A program made the position numbers and the translations under genes. From Cylicocyclus nassatus (Eukaryota; Nematoda; Chromadorea; Rhabditida; Strongylidae): a stretch of 64,000 nucleotides of DNA. The stretch is from contig CATQJL010000112.1 in NCBI GenBank assembly GCA_958299035.1, positions 3,766,123 through 3,830,122 on the forward strand. Direction: 5' to 3'. Numbering within the stretch: the first letter of the stretch is position 1; every line of letters starts with the position of its first letter. This document shows positions 46,468-56,592 of the stretch, piece by piece. A model generated the notes under the pieces. The model did not search any database, was not told the origin of the DNA, and worked only from the letters and a program-made list of their open reading frames with translations.

Positions 46468-46968
46468 CCCTATTTTCCGGTTTATAAGCCGCAGCTTATA
46501 TAAGCCGCACCCGCCGCAGCGAACAATGGCGCGAAAGAGCCTTCGAAAAGAAAGTTTTGTTCTAACAACTGAAAACTCGCTGCATTTTGTGACTGCTTTT
46601 CATGTTCACGTCTTCAGGTATTTCTTTTTTCTTTCCAGAGATTCGGACGATTTTGGGGTGTTTGGGTTGTGTTTTTTCCTCAAGGATACAATGGAGTTGA
46701 CCGTGTTTTCTTTTGTTTTTAAAGATATTACTGAGGTTAAAGCTACTGCTATTTTATTCGATTTCAATGATTGTTGATGATGATGTTATGTTTCAATGGT
46801 GCTTTCAATGCTTCCACAAGAAAGAGCGAAAGCAGGAAGTTACAATCAGGCTACTAGGTAAAATAGGTGGTGGTTGGCTGCTTGCTCGGCTTCGCACATC
46901 GCGACCATCATCTCGCATCAGCCCGCGCGCGACGAAAATAATTGCGGCTTATACGCCGCAAAATAGGG
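46468..46968. mobile_element. TA-flanked MITE, CCCTATTTT ends
   Basis: Left end CCCTATTTTCCGGTTTATAA + GCCGCA and right end inverted CCCTATTTTGCGGCGTATAA + GCCGCA, flanked by TA (46466-46467, 46969-46970). 501 bases. A GTATAAGCCGCA subterminal pattern is retained at both ends. No transposase; the plus frame 46424-46777 runs through the left TIR and is not a gene. Confidence 0.75.
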
Positions 46969-46970
46969 TA

Positions 46971-47839
46971 TTTTTGGCATCTGCTCATTTCTTATGCTTC
47001 TGCAATAATTTTTGTCGATTATGGAAAATGGGGTTCATCATTACAAGAAGAAGACTCGGCTCACTTTAGAAAGCAAAAGGTTTTCAGTATCACAAGACGG
47101 ACTTTGAACGGACAGGACTTTCTGTGCTGAAAATTGCTGAACAGAAAACAACGGTCGATCAGCACGCTCAACTGCACTTTGTCGAAGAAGCGTTACCGTA
47201 AAAATATTGAGTCTGGTAAATTTTTCTGATTGACAAAACATGAGCTCCTACTGCAAGACGCGAATGAAAGGTAGATTAGTGTAGTGTAATCCTACAGTAT
47301 AATCTTCAAACCCGCCCCACTTGCCCCATCATATCATCGTTTGTCCCGCACTATTGCAAAGTTATAAACAGCGCTTGTTTTATTTTGAAGGCTATCTCAC
47401 GCGGTGATTAGATGACCTTGAGACTAGGCCGTTTGGGTAATCAAAAAGCCGCATTGGCAATCTGTTAGCAAGGTGGCGAGAGGTTGTGCCAACAACGGAA
47501 CATAGTACGTTATTGACTGCAGTTCAGTAGAATTCCGTCACTTCGCTGGTTTATCAAAAGTTCGGATTTTTACAACCGCACTATACCAACAACCGCCTAA
47601 GTGAGTTGCCAGCTTGCTTGAAACTTTTGGAGAGAGAATTGGAGAAATGGTTTGAATCAATAGGTTTCATTAACATTTGCCACAATCATTGTAAATGAAA
47701 AACAAAGGTATGTTGATTGCACTTTTAGAGCACCATTTTCACAACTTGAGCTGCGTCAGTCACAAGCTCCGGTCCGTTTTTTATTACTGTTTCTACGACC
47801 TATTCATAACATGGAGTTAATTCCGATTTCCAAGTATTC
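46971..47839. other. No supported gene
   Basis: Nothing recognised. The minus frame 47041-47241 has no motif. Confidence 0.4.
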
Positions 47840-47933
47840 TAGTACCCGAGACATACGCGCAGCCGCACCCCTGGGTCTGCTCGCGTTTAGAGCGAAAAGG
47901 ATGCGGCTTATACACCTGAAAATAGGGTATATA
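47840..47933 (+). mobile_element. Solo right end of the CCCTATTTT MITE family
   Basis: Contains GCCGCACCCCTGGG, GCGAAAAGGATGCGGCTTAT and the terminal AAAATAGGGTATA, matching the right end of 46468-46968. No left end found. Confidence 0.5.
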
Positions 47934-48255
47934 AAAATTGTTCAAGAAAAGAAGGAGAATGCGTGGCATAGTGGCTTGGCGCGAATTGCCCATGCAAAAT
48001 TTGCTTTTTTAAGGAGCTTCAAATGCGTCAAATCACAAAAATCATTCTTTTTATAGTGCTTCCAAAAAGCCACCAGTCTTGTTCTTTACAGTTTTCGCGG
48101 TCTCTCTCTTTTTTCAAACTCCACATTTCTCTATTTGAATCGCCACAAACATATTTTTTCCATTTTTCAAAAACGAATGAATGTATGTGTGACTCATTTG
48201 TGGCGCCATAATAATCTACACGATTTCACTCGCTGGGCATTGGTACTCACACCAG

Positions 48256-48483
48256 ATGTCTTTTAACTCAACTTATGGACTACAAATTCATAGTATGTAT
48301 AATTTCCGCAATTTCCACAGAATAAGATGCACTGCTTCACTCTCACAACGCAAGACACTCTTAGCGCGCAAGACACTCGAAGCGTTTTGGATAGCCGCCC
48401 AAAATCCAAAAATTAATCGGAAGGATGAGTGCCTAGCCATTACTAACGAGCTGTCATCTTATCAGAGTCTTTGTGGCTTTTGA
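48256..48483 (+). pseudogene. Penelope-like element, C-terminal endonuclease fragment
   Basis: The frame 48256-48483 ends with LEAFWIAAQNPKINRKDECL and ITNELSSYQSLCGF. This matches the C-terminus of nematode Penelope-like proteins, where the GIY-YIG endonuclease supplies an invariant Glu in the R-x3-E-x2-W/I context followed by P-x-(I/M)-N-R. Upstream of about 48330 similarity is lost, so the copy is 5'-truncated, as usual for target-primed insertions. A duplicated CGCAAGACACTC lies at 48351-48376. The 3' region continues to the ribozyme-like motif at 48705. Confidence 0.6.
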
Positions 48484-48800
48484 ATAATGAGGTCAGGTCA
48501 GGACCGGGTCACTAGATTAGTATAAAAGTAATGCAGTAAAGTTCTTGACATAAGTGGTCTGCACCCACCTAATCTATTATCTCTTAAGGTGAGCACTGGC
48601 TTAATCTTGCGTTTTGGTTGATACTGTTGGTTTTTTAGAGGGTTGGGCTCTTTGTAGTCGATAAGGCATTTGATCGGATAGTTCACTTATGTGTTTTCGA
48701 CTTTTCAGACTCTGAAGAAGGCGAGTTTGCCGAAACGTCAGTCTGTTTATTGTGGGATAAATATCTGTACCAATCTTGGACGCTGCTAAAGAAATCAATC
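48484..48800 (+). mobile_element. 3' region of the Penelope-like fragment
   Basis: Non-coding sequence following the ORF stop, including TAATCTTGCGTTTTGGTTG and the hammerhead-like block, ending near TGGGATAAATATCTGTACC. The end of the element is not defined. Confidence 0.45.
48705..48750 (+). ncRNA. Hammerhead-ribozyme-like motif
   Basis: CTGAAGA (48712-48718), a GGC/GCC mini-stem (48720-48731), GAAAC (48732-48736) and GTC (48737-48739). The order CUGANGA - stem II - GAAA - short stem III - GUC matches the hammerhead core, and Penelope-like elements are known to carry such motifs with tiny stem III. Stem I pairing could not be established by eye, so activity is not claimed. Confidence 0.4.
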
Positions 48801-49249
48801 AGAAGATTCAAACTATGCCAAGATTTATGGATAGTCGAACATGGATTCTGATGAACCTTGTTACTAAACTTTTCTGATGTATATTCAAAGCAATTGAAAA
48901 TCTGCATACGTCAACGAAAACTAGCAGGCATCGTCGACCTTGAGTTGATTATGGTGACTTATGACAGTTACCTTCAAGTCATTTGACAACTTAAAAGGCT
49001 TTCCAACAGAAATTCATTACTGTAACTGCGGGCTAATTTCTAGTGAAATTTTAGGGTTTCCACCTTGATGACAGGGCAAACGAACAGATTGAAAACAAGA
49101 ATGTTTATCCGTATGCAAAACAAACAGTAACAACGGCCTCAAGGTCAACAACGAACGAAAACAACGAGAGAAAACCGAAATCGAGGGGAAATATCCCGAT
49201 TTGTCCCTCCAGCAGGGCTTTACACGGTCACGCTTGGATCAATTCTTGG
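48801..49249. other. No supported feature
   Basis: Nothing recognised. Confidence 0.4.
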
Positions 49250-49252
49250 TTA

Positions 49253-49665
49253 GTTTTCAGGAGAGGTCTGGCTCTCTCCTGACCAGTTTTCGACTCCCGC
49301 GAGCCTCTTCTGCTCGCGGCTGCCCTCTTTCTTCCCTCTCTCTTCCCCTTTCATGCCCGGCTGAAAGTCAAATCGGCCTCCTATTTTCCCGCCATCAAAT
49401 ACTGTAGATCGGCGATCCTTCCCATCCAACATCACAACATGAAAAGAGGAGAGTTCTAAACAATTATCCTTCACAAAAATTGCAAAATTGCATCTTGGGG
49501 CAGAGGACGATATGTCGCTGACGTTCGAAAAAATAAAGTGTGGTTCCACTTTTCTTCGAAAAGGTGAAAAACTGTGAAGTTGCATTCTACCGGGACACTG
49601 CCTTTGAGCGTTTTCATGGAGAAGACAAAGTCGAGGCCACTGGAGCCATAGGGTGAAACTTCCAT
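49253..49665 (-). pseudogene. Unknown protein, single frameshift in an A6/T6 run
   Basis: On the minus strand an ATG at 49665 opens a coding-looking frame (MEVSPYGSSGLDFVFSMKTL...) up to the T6 run at plus 49528-49533, after which the other frame continues (CNFAIFVKDNCLELSSFHVV, then MLDGKDRRSTVFDGGKIGG) to a stop at 49250. Together about 138 residues, ending in a Lys/Glu/Arg-rich low-complexity tail. The shift could be a true mutation or a homopolymer error. No signal peptide and no family recognised. Confidence 0.3.
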
Positions 49666-49757
49666 TAGAGGTTTGCACGCATTTTTTGTAGAAAAAACAT
49701 GCGTGCGTAGAAAACGTTAAGTGAGAGTTTTTGGATTATTGATAATAAAGCATGCGA

Positions 49758-49798
49758 AATTTGTGTGTTTGTGTGTTTGTGTGTGTGTGTGTGTTTGT

Positions 49799-49886
<88 letters not shown>
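49758..49886 (+). repeat. (GT)n microsatellite
   Basis: About 125 bases of GT with a few GTTT interruptions, at the R1 5' position. Confidence 0.95.
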
Positions 49887-50349
49887 CGAAATTCGCGGAG
49901 CGAGTTCCAGCAAAGGTCCTGAGTTAGAATTTTGGTATTAAAACCCTCTCAGCATGTAGGTAAAGTATGCAAAAGCACAAGCCGATCCGATAATTGGAGC
50001 CTGTGAAATTGTGGGCCAAACAGATCCGCGCGACATTTCGCGCGCCAAAGTGGGCCTATAGTTATACTTTTTCCAAAGTCATGGTTTCGTTAGCAAGTTA
50101 ATCCGCAAACCATGGACTCCAACGCGAAAAGTGAGCAAAAAGTTTACTTTCATGCAAGATCGGCGCCAAAATGAATAATTGCGTAGATGATCGACTGTCA
50201 AAGTTTTACTTGGGAATGTGAGAAAATTCTTGCTCAGAGGTGTAACTCACGGTTGTCATCATCTTTATGGCGACTATTGAGCCATTATAACCCCAGTAAC
50301 TGATTCAGAATCGCATTTAATCTTTTGAAGAATACTTTCTTTCCCTTAA

Positions 50350-50705
50350 AGGCAGCGTCCAGGCAAGTCTGGACCTATGGGGATTTTACGTGGAAAGTTC
50401 TTTTGGCGCCCTAACTAAGCCACTGTCAAACCGGCAGCTCAGGTAGTGCCCTAAAGCCTGAGATATTCCCCCTCGAAACTGGACCCCGCGACCGTGTTTC
50501 GCATGGATTCATGGCGCAAAGCGTGGATCCTGGCGCGAAACTGCCATGAATCCATGCGAATACGATCGCGGGGTCCAGTCCCGAGAGGAATACTCAGCCG
50601 TTAGAGCATTACCTGAGCTGCCGCTTGGGCAGTGCCTTCGTTAAGGCCCCAAAAGTACTTTCCACGTAAAAGCCCCATAGGTTCAGATCTGCCTGGACGC
50701 TGCCT
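50350..50705. mobile_element. TTAA-flanked palindromic MITE (AGGCAG family), copy 2
   Basis: 356 bases between TTAA copies (50346-50349, 50706-50709). TIRs AGGCAGCGTCCAGGCA are imperfectly inverted over the full arm, with a centre around GCATGGATTCATGGC. It shares AGGCAG and TTAA with 27429-27875 but the rest differs, so it is a sister subfamily. Inserted in R1 copy 4. Confidence 0.8.
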
Positions 50706-50868
50706 TTAAAGTCACAATCTTACACGAAAAAGCTTTTGGAATGAGTAGTTGTTTACATTTCATTCGTGATGATCGGCATCGCGAGGTAAGTCTCAAAGCC
50801 ATCATTTTGCGACTACGAGGAAGGCATACGAATAGTAGAGCCAATGCGAGCCTCTGCGAAGCACTGGT

Positions 50869-51976
50869 AACGTTATAATATTGACTGTTTCTCCATGTTC
50901 GTCCCCGATTGTCAGAATAGCTATAGAGAGTTCCCATTCAGAAAAAGATACTAGCATATGATTATCAGCTCAAAAATGGACTGAATACCGGAATTTGCTC
51001 ATACTCTGATGCAGCTGGGCCGCCCTGTGCTTTGTACGAAAATCTGGCCACCACTATTCTTACTGCACAGATTTTCGCAGTTAACCTGTAAAACTAAGTG
51101 CATAGTATGCACGAAAATACTAGACAAGATCAAGGAGTGCTTGTGCCTGCACCGCGATCGTCAGCGTGGTAACGAGTCATTGGCGTTTTCATCGAGTAGA
51201 TTTTCTTTCCGCCATACTCTCAAAATTACACCTTTCAGTTCAATCATTGAATATCTCCGACGCTGTGGAAGCTCAAAAATGAGAGCGTTCGGTGAATGTG
51301 TAAGCCTCACTCGTATAGTTTCAGCTTGCTCTTGTCACAGAAAGCATTTTTTCTCTCTTCAAAACACGCTGAATCATAACCAGTCAAATTGTCGCTTCCA
51401 AGCGGGAATGGCCAACTTGCAATTGGGAAAATAAATGGGTCTCAGTTGGTACAATTACTTTAACAAGTGGATAAGCCTGTTCCTTGAGAAGACTGAAACT
51501 TGTTGCAAACTCAGCTGAAAATTGGTTAGCTACACACATTGCAGTAGAGGGTATATACAGATCTGTGTAAGATATTGTGTCGATATCTCAAGATTGAAAC
51601 AATCTTGAACTAATGATCTCATTAGAAGTATGGGTTTTAAAAGCGACTGAGTCTATTTTTAGGAGTACAGTTGCGCTGCGGAAGCCTCTGCACCGGATAT
51701 GCTCACATGTCAAATAGATCCAGTGTGATCCAGCATGACATGGTCTTTTCCAGGCGATGAGTTACGATAAACATTCTTTCTTTGCATCATTGCGAACTCT
51801 TTCAGATGGTATGGGAAATACGACGCACAGGAAGCAGCTAATACTGTTGTTCCGAAATCCCTCGAGAATTTAAATTGTTCCATAAGTTCTGATCTTTTAG
51901 AATTTGGTTATGAAAGTAGTCACATGGAGTCGATTATAATGAGAATGCTTGTAGCCGATTATGTAAGCTAAAGATT
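50869..51976. other. No supported gene; one long frame
   Basis: The plus frame 51009-51434 (141 codons, Cys/Ser-rich) is the longest single frame outside transposons in this part, but a frame this long is expected about once by chance in 64 kb of six-frame AT-rich DNA, and no motif is recognised. Confidence 0.35.
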
Positions 51977-52003
51977 GGTTCATAATTATACGAACACCAA
52001 ATA

Positions 52004-52777
52004 TTAGGTTGGCACATAAGTTTTGCAACTTTTCCCGTAACTTTTTTCCTATTTTATGTGGCAATCTCATTTTGTGGCATCATGTAGACCGTAATGTAAG
52101 CTGCAAGTCTGCGCAAACCGTTTGATTTTTGATAACGTAGTACAAAAAATCTAAGCATTTTTTGAAAACTGCTGAAAATCGAGGTTTCACGATTTTTTGG
52201 CAAACGTGAAGCCCTACGAAACCCGATTCAAACATATGGAAAAGCAATTATAGGCAGCATGTAGCTGGAAGTTGGTACATTGGAATCAGTGAGAAAGAAA
52301 TGAAATTCAAACAAAAAATAAGGTGGGGCGCCTTTGAGAAGTTGAACAAGTCAAATGCGTCAAGTTTTGAAGGCAATTTGTCAATAACTAAGCTGCGAAA
52401 AGTCAGAATTCGCTATAACTTTGCACTAAATGGTAATCCTATGCGGTAAACACGAATATCATATCCATTTGTCGCTAAAATGAAATTCATCTTTTAATCT
52501 CACGAACGAGGCCTTTTCATGCGAAACGGATCTCATTTTTGTGATCAGCATGTGAAATAAGCCCTATGGGTCAAGTTTCAGCAAAATCTGATGCATTCTA
52601 AAATTTTTCCCATAGTACCGTAAACCTACCATAATCCTCACATAAGATGGTAAAATTCGGCAAAAATGTGTGCATTAGAAGCTTACATCATATTCCTTAT
52701 ATCGCCAAAAATGAATGCGCTACGTTCAAATAGAGAAAAGTTATATAAAAAGTTGCATTACTTATGTGCCAACCTAA
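52004..52777. mobile_element. Mariner-type MITE nested in the fold-back element
   Basis: TIRs TTAGGTTGGCACATAAGT at both ends, extended by a shared TTGCA block, flanked by TA (52002-52003, 52778-52779). 774 bases, no transposase. The right arm of the host element shows the uninterrupted sequence (near 55052), proving the insertion. Confidence 0.85.
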
Positions 52778-53574
52778 TATTTCGCCATTTTCCGGACTCT
52801 TCAAAAGAAATACAAGAAACCATTGGTACTTGTGAATGAGCGTAGCCGAAAACAGTAGACGCAGGACAAAAATGAAATTTAGTGTCAAATTCGGAGAAGC
52901 ATTGTGTGCCGAACGCTTTTTTGACCGGTTCATAATTATACGAACACCTTGTTCGTATAATTATGAAAAAATTATCAAAGCTTAATTATCGCTTGACGTT
53001 GCAACCTTTCTTGTTGAAACTTTCACGTAAGGCCACGATCCTAAAGTCTGGGATACCTACCATGCACTGAATGTGATAGCGTTTGAAAAGGGAAACTTCT
53101 ATTTTTGTGGCTTCACATACCGTTCGGCTTCGAAAATGCCGGTTTTACTGAGTTTTCAAACTTTTATCCAGCTTATGCGGATGAAGGATGCGGGACCAAT
53201 AGATATGCAGTCCAGCGCCCAAAACGCACCGATGTAATCGTGTTAATTGCAACCCAATCCCAAACTTACCACAGGGTTGGCATGCTTTTGAGACTCAAAA
53301 CTCGACTTCTGTCGTCCGCAAAATTTTGTAATATTGTAAGCACGTCGCGAACTTGATTTTTGTGTGTGATGTACAAAATTCCCTATTTCATCTGAAAAAT
53401 TCGACGCAGAGCACATTGGCCCGTAGTAAACCCCCCATCAAAGCATCTCTCTCGACGCGGACCGGAGTTGAGGTCATCGCGCCTCAGTCCAGCATACGGC
53501 GAGCTATTGATTTGGATGCGGATTACTGCCGAGGCATTGCAATCAAATGTGTACTTGAAAAAGAAGCACTCGGG

Positions 53575-53645
53575 CTGGTTTGGTCAAACGGGTAAGCGAT
53601 TGGAATTACGTGCGCGCGGCCGTGGTTCGACTCCGTCTACCAACT
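53575..53645 (+). other. tRNA-like sequence (possible SINE head)
   Basis: GGTTCGACTCC (53631-53641) is a perfect Pol III B box. About 46 bases upstream TGGTCAAACGGGTAAGCG resembles an A box / D-arm. The acceptor and T-stems do not pair well, so this is not a functional tRNA gene; a tRNA-derived SINE head is the best guess. Confidence 0.3.
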
Positions 53646-54085
53646 CGCTTTTTGGTGCATCGCCGGGCAATCTTTGATAGCGGCCACTATGGCAATCGAT
53701 GATGATCGCTATCAAGGACTTTGCCAAGCAAATACACGGATAAAACAAAAACACAATTTGTGACGAAAATCTTATGAAAAAACGAAATGATAGTAGCGTG
53801 TAATCAATGAAATGAATAAATGAGTTCTCGTCTTGTACAGCCAGTGAGAAAAAAATCAGTAAGATTTACAAAAAAGAGAAGAATTTGTTTTTTTCGTTTT
53901 CCTCGCCAAAATCAGCTGTTCATCGATCCTCTCCTTTTCGGGCGCGGTTGTGCAGTTTTGCGCCAATTTTTTCTGCATTTTTTGGCAAAGCTGTGTGTAT
54001 CGTAAGTTACTCAGGAGCAACTTATGTTAGATGCAGTCAACTCTTGTCTGCGTCTCCTCTTTTACACGCTATTTGCATTCCTCTA

Positions 54086-54126
54086 ACATCCGTTCACGTT
54101 CAGTTCAACTCAACGTGAACGGATGT
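54086..54126. other. Perfect 15-bp hairpin in the fold-back centre
   Basis: ACATCCGTTCACGTT (54086-54100) and its inverse (54112-54126) around an 11-base loop. Confidence 0.75.
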
Positions 54127-54292
54127 GGAACAGTTGACTGCAGCAGGTGGACAGATGGCCAACTATCAGTTGACTTGACCATCTTATAGCATGGGAAGGT
54201 GGACGTCATCAGTTCACCTCACCTAAGCTTAACTGATGGGATAAGTTGAGTTCACCTCAACTGATCAAGCTTTACTACGGGCAATGTTTACG

Positions 54293-54828
54293 CCACGCAA
54301 TCGGCAATCAATGAATAAGGAAATTGCGCAAACAAGCCTTCTCTTGCTGTTAAGCTCCGAAGCTTAATATAGGTTTGCGCCTTCAAAAACTCTAGCACAG
54401 ATATATCATTATATAAAAGATGCAGTAACTTTATTACAGCACTTTACGGACGGCAGAAGTCGAGTTTTGAGGCTCAAAAGCGTGCCAGCCCTGTGGTAAG
54501 TTTGGGATTGGGTTGCAATTAACACGATTACCTCAGTGCTTTTTGGGCGCTGGACTGCATATCTATTGGTCCCGCATTATTCATCCGCATAAGCTGGATA
54601 AAATTTGAAAACTAGGTAAAACCGGCATTTTCGAAGCCGGCTCGGTCCGAAGCTATGTGTAGCCACAAAAGTAGAAGTTTTCCTTTTCGGACGCTATCAC
54701 GTTCAGTGCATAGTAGGTATCTCAGACTTTGGGATCGTGGCATTCCACGCAATCGGCAATCAATGAATAAGGAAATTGCGCAAACAAGCCTTCTCTTGCT
54801 GTTAAGCTCCGAAGCTTAATATAGGTTT
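54293..54828 (+). repeat. 84-bp exact direct repeat
   Basis: 54293-54376 and 54745-54828 are identical (start CCACGCAATCGGCAATCAAT, end AATATAGGTTT). The second lies inside the right arm of the fold-back element, and the left arm lacks it. Confidence 0.9.
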
Positions 54829-55222
54829 TCGAAAGTTTCAACAAAAAAGGTTGCAACGTCAAGATAAATAAGCTTTGATCAAACTGTTCGTATAATTATT
54901 AACCCGTCAAAAAAGCGTTGGGCGCACAATACTCCTGCGAATTTGACATCGGATTTCATTTTTGTGCTGCGTATACTGTTTTCGGCTACGCTCATTCACA
55001 CGGTACCAGTGGTTTTCTTACATTTTTTTTAGAAAATCAGGAGAATGGCGAAATATGGGGTGTTCGTATAATTATGAACCGAACTCTTTAGTAGTGCTAT
55101 TTGTAGCTTTCAAGCATAATGTTACTTTATCTCTTCTTGTGCGCTATAATGAAGTTAACAGGTTTTTCCAGCGTACGTTAAACAATAACGCTTGAAGCTT
55201 ATAAAAAAAAGTAGCACCATTC

Positions 55223-55704
55223 AGTAGACTTCAACTAAGTCACAGCATAGAACGGATCAAGAACGGATCACCCACCCCTCCATTTCTGTAGGATTACGGT
55301 AGGAACTTCCGCCATACAGCACCATAGTGAAATAAGTCGTTCGAAAAAAAAAGTTTCAGAGAAGTGTGAAAAATTGAGTATCACTGTTTTCAGACAGCTG
55401 GTTCATTAGAAGACTTCTCACAAGCTTTTGAAGCGCTTTAAATGATTGAATCACATTTAAAAACAATGAAAAACCTCATTGCGGTTTTTAGAGTATTTTT
55501 TGAAAAAGTTAATCGATAAGGTGCGAACTTCATAATCATAATCAGTGACCCGGTTTAGCCTAATAGTAATCAGCTTGCTGAGTATCAACTTGGGCAAAAT
55601 GTAGCTACTGATGGCTCAAAATCCTCTTCACAGTTCCTACCGTAATCCCACAGGAGAGGGATGGGTGATTCGCCCCATACTGTGATTTTAAGTTGAAGTC
55701 TGCT
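55223..55704. mobile_element. TIR element, AGYAGACTTCAACT ends
   Basis: Left AGTAGACTTCAACTAAGTCA and inverted right AGCAGACTTCAACTTAAAAT, followed in both arms by CACAGYATRG, ATCACCCAYCCCTC and GGATTACGGTAGGAAC; arms about 90 bases. Target duplication unclear. No coding region. Confidence 0.65.
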
Positions 55705-55727
55705 CTATTGATTAGTATTTAAGACTA

Positions 55728-56193
55728 ACAAGGGAAGGATACTTGGTGACCGTGGCCTTTTGAAATGTAACGTATACCATTAAATGCATCTTAAAGCGCT
55801 GATTCCAAATCTGTTTTCGGTATCTGCTGTGCGGTTTTCCGAAAGAAGTTATGAACATTTCTTGCCACAAAAATTTGCACTGTTTTTAATGCAGGATTTA
55901 CCAATATCGTTAGAATATTCGCTTACGCACTACAAAAAAGCGTCAAAATAAAGTAAAGCTTCACGTTAAGCTCAGAAAAACTGTCTATGATAAATCAGAG
56001 TCTAAAAAGCCTGGATGCTAACGATTCTGACTGCCTAAATCTCGTAAAATCAATATAGAAAAAAGTCCATAATTTCGTTCACAGAGTCGCACAGCAAATA
56101 ATGAACATAGGTTTGGAATCAGCGTTTCAAGGCGCATCTACTGGCGTACATCTCATTGCAAAAGGCCACGGTCACCAAGTATGCTTCCCTTGT
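55728..56193. mobile_element. TIR element, ACAAGGGAAG ends
   Basis: Arms of ~100 bases: left ACAAGGGAAGGATACTTGGT and inverted right ACAAGGGAAGCATACTTGGT, both continuing GACCGTGGCCTTTTG and, deeper, CGCTGATTCCAAA and TGCTGTGCG. 466 bases. No clear target duplication, no coding region. Confidence 0.7.
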
Positions 56194-56277
56194 AAGCAAA
56201 ATACTTTGTGGGAAGAGAGTTGTTAGAAAAGTGTGTATTTACTTTTGGGACGATCTGTTTATATTATATAATATAAT

Positions 56278-56592
56278 ATATTGAGTCGAACCAAAAGTTC
56301 TGTCGCTTTGATTTTGAGAAATTTCTATCTGTACCTATGTGAATGGATTGAGTTGCAAAGAATTTCATCAAAAAGAAACAGTCATTTACTTTCGAATGAC
56401 GTCTTCGCGGCTTTTTGAGGACAAAGGTGTCTATCGATGAGAATTAGGAGAACCACTCTAGCTTTCTCGATTTTCGAGAGTAAATCGTCAAAAATCTAAA
56501 TACTGCGGAAAAATTTGAAACCGTGTCTCTTACAGTCAACGTGAGCTGCTCTTTCATTTCCAAGCTTGCCTGGTCGTTTTTTCTCTGCAAAG
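56278..56592 (+). mobile_element. M-family mariner-like MITE, truncated
   Basis: Starts ATTGAGTCGAACCAAAAGTT + CTGTCG, matching the M terminus, with AATACTGCGGAAAAATTTG as in other copies. Its right part is cut by the X element starting at 56593, or had already decayed. Confidence 0.5.

Larger units (their letters stand above)
49741..50868 (+). repeat. R1 repeat, copy 4, split by a TTAA MITE
   Basis: GT-rich microsatellite, then GACGAAATTCGCGGAGCGAG, GGGCCAAACAGATCCGCGCG, GATCGGCGCCAAAATGAATA, and the 3' end GCGAGCCTCTGCGAAGCACT + GGT. The end hairpin is shortened by a small deletion. Interrupted by 50350-50705. About 770 bases without it. Confidence 0.7.
51977..55080. mobile_element. Long-arm fold-back element
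   Basis: Arms of roughly 600 bases (51977-52003 plus 52778-53360; and 54420-55080) are inverted copies, starting GGTTCATAATTATACGAACA. A second copy of that terminal word lies inside each arm (52927-52948 and 54889-54909). Shared internal blocks include CAAAAAAGCGTT, TTGACGTTGCAACC and AGTCGAGTTTTGAG. The ~1-kb centre holds a tRNA-like sequence and a hairpin. Target duplication not resolved; no transposase. The left arm is split by 52004-52777. Confidence 0.75.

Noticed and set aside
46424..46777. 117-codon plus frame
   Set aside because: It begins upstream and runs through the left TIR of the 46468-46968 MITE, so it is a transposon shadow.
49665..49913. Poly-His frame on the minus strand
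   Set aside because: Translation of the (GT)n microsatellite.
51009..51434. 141-codon plus-strand frame, Cys-rich
   Set aside because: No recognisable domain or splice context, and a frame of this length is expected roughly once by chance in this much six-frame AT-rich sequence.
53575..53645. A functional tRNA gene
   Set aside because: The B box is perfect but the acceptor and T-stems do not pair and the A-box region is poor, so only a tRNA-like (SINE-type) call is kept.
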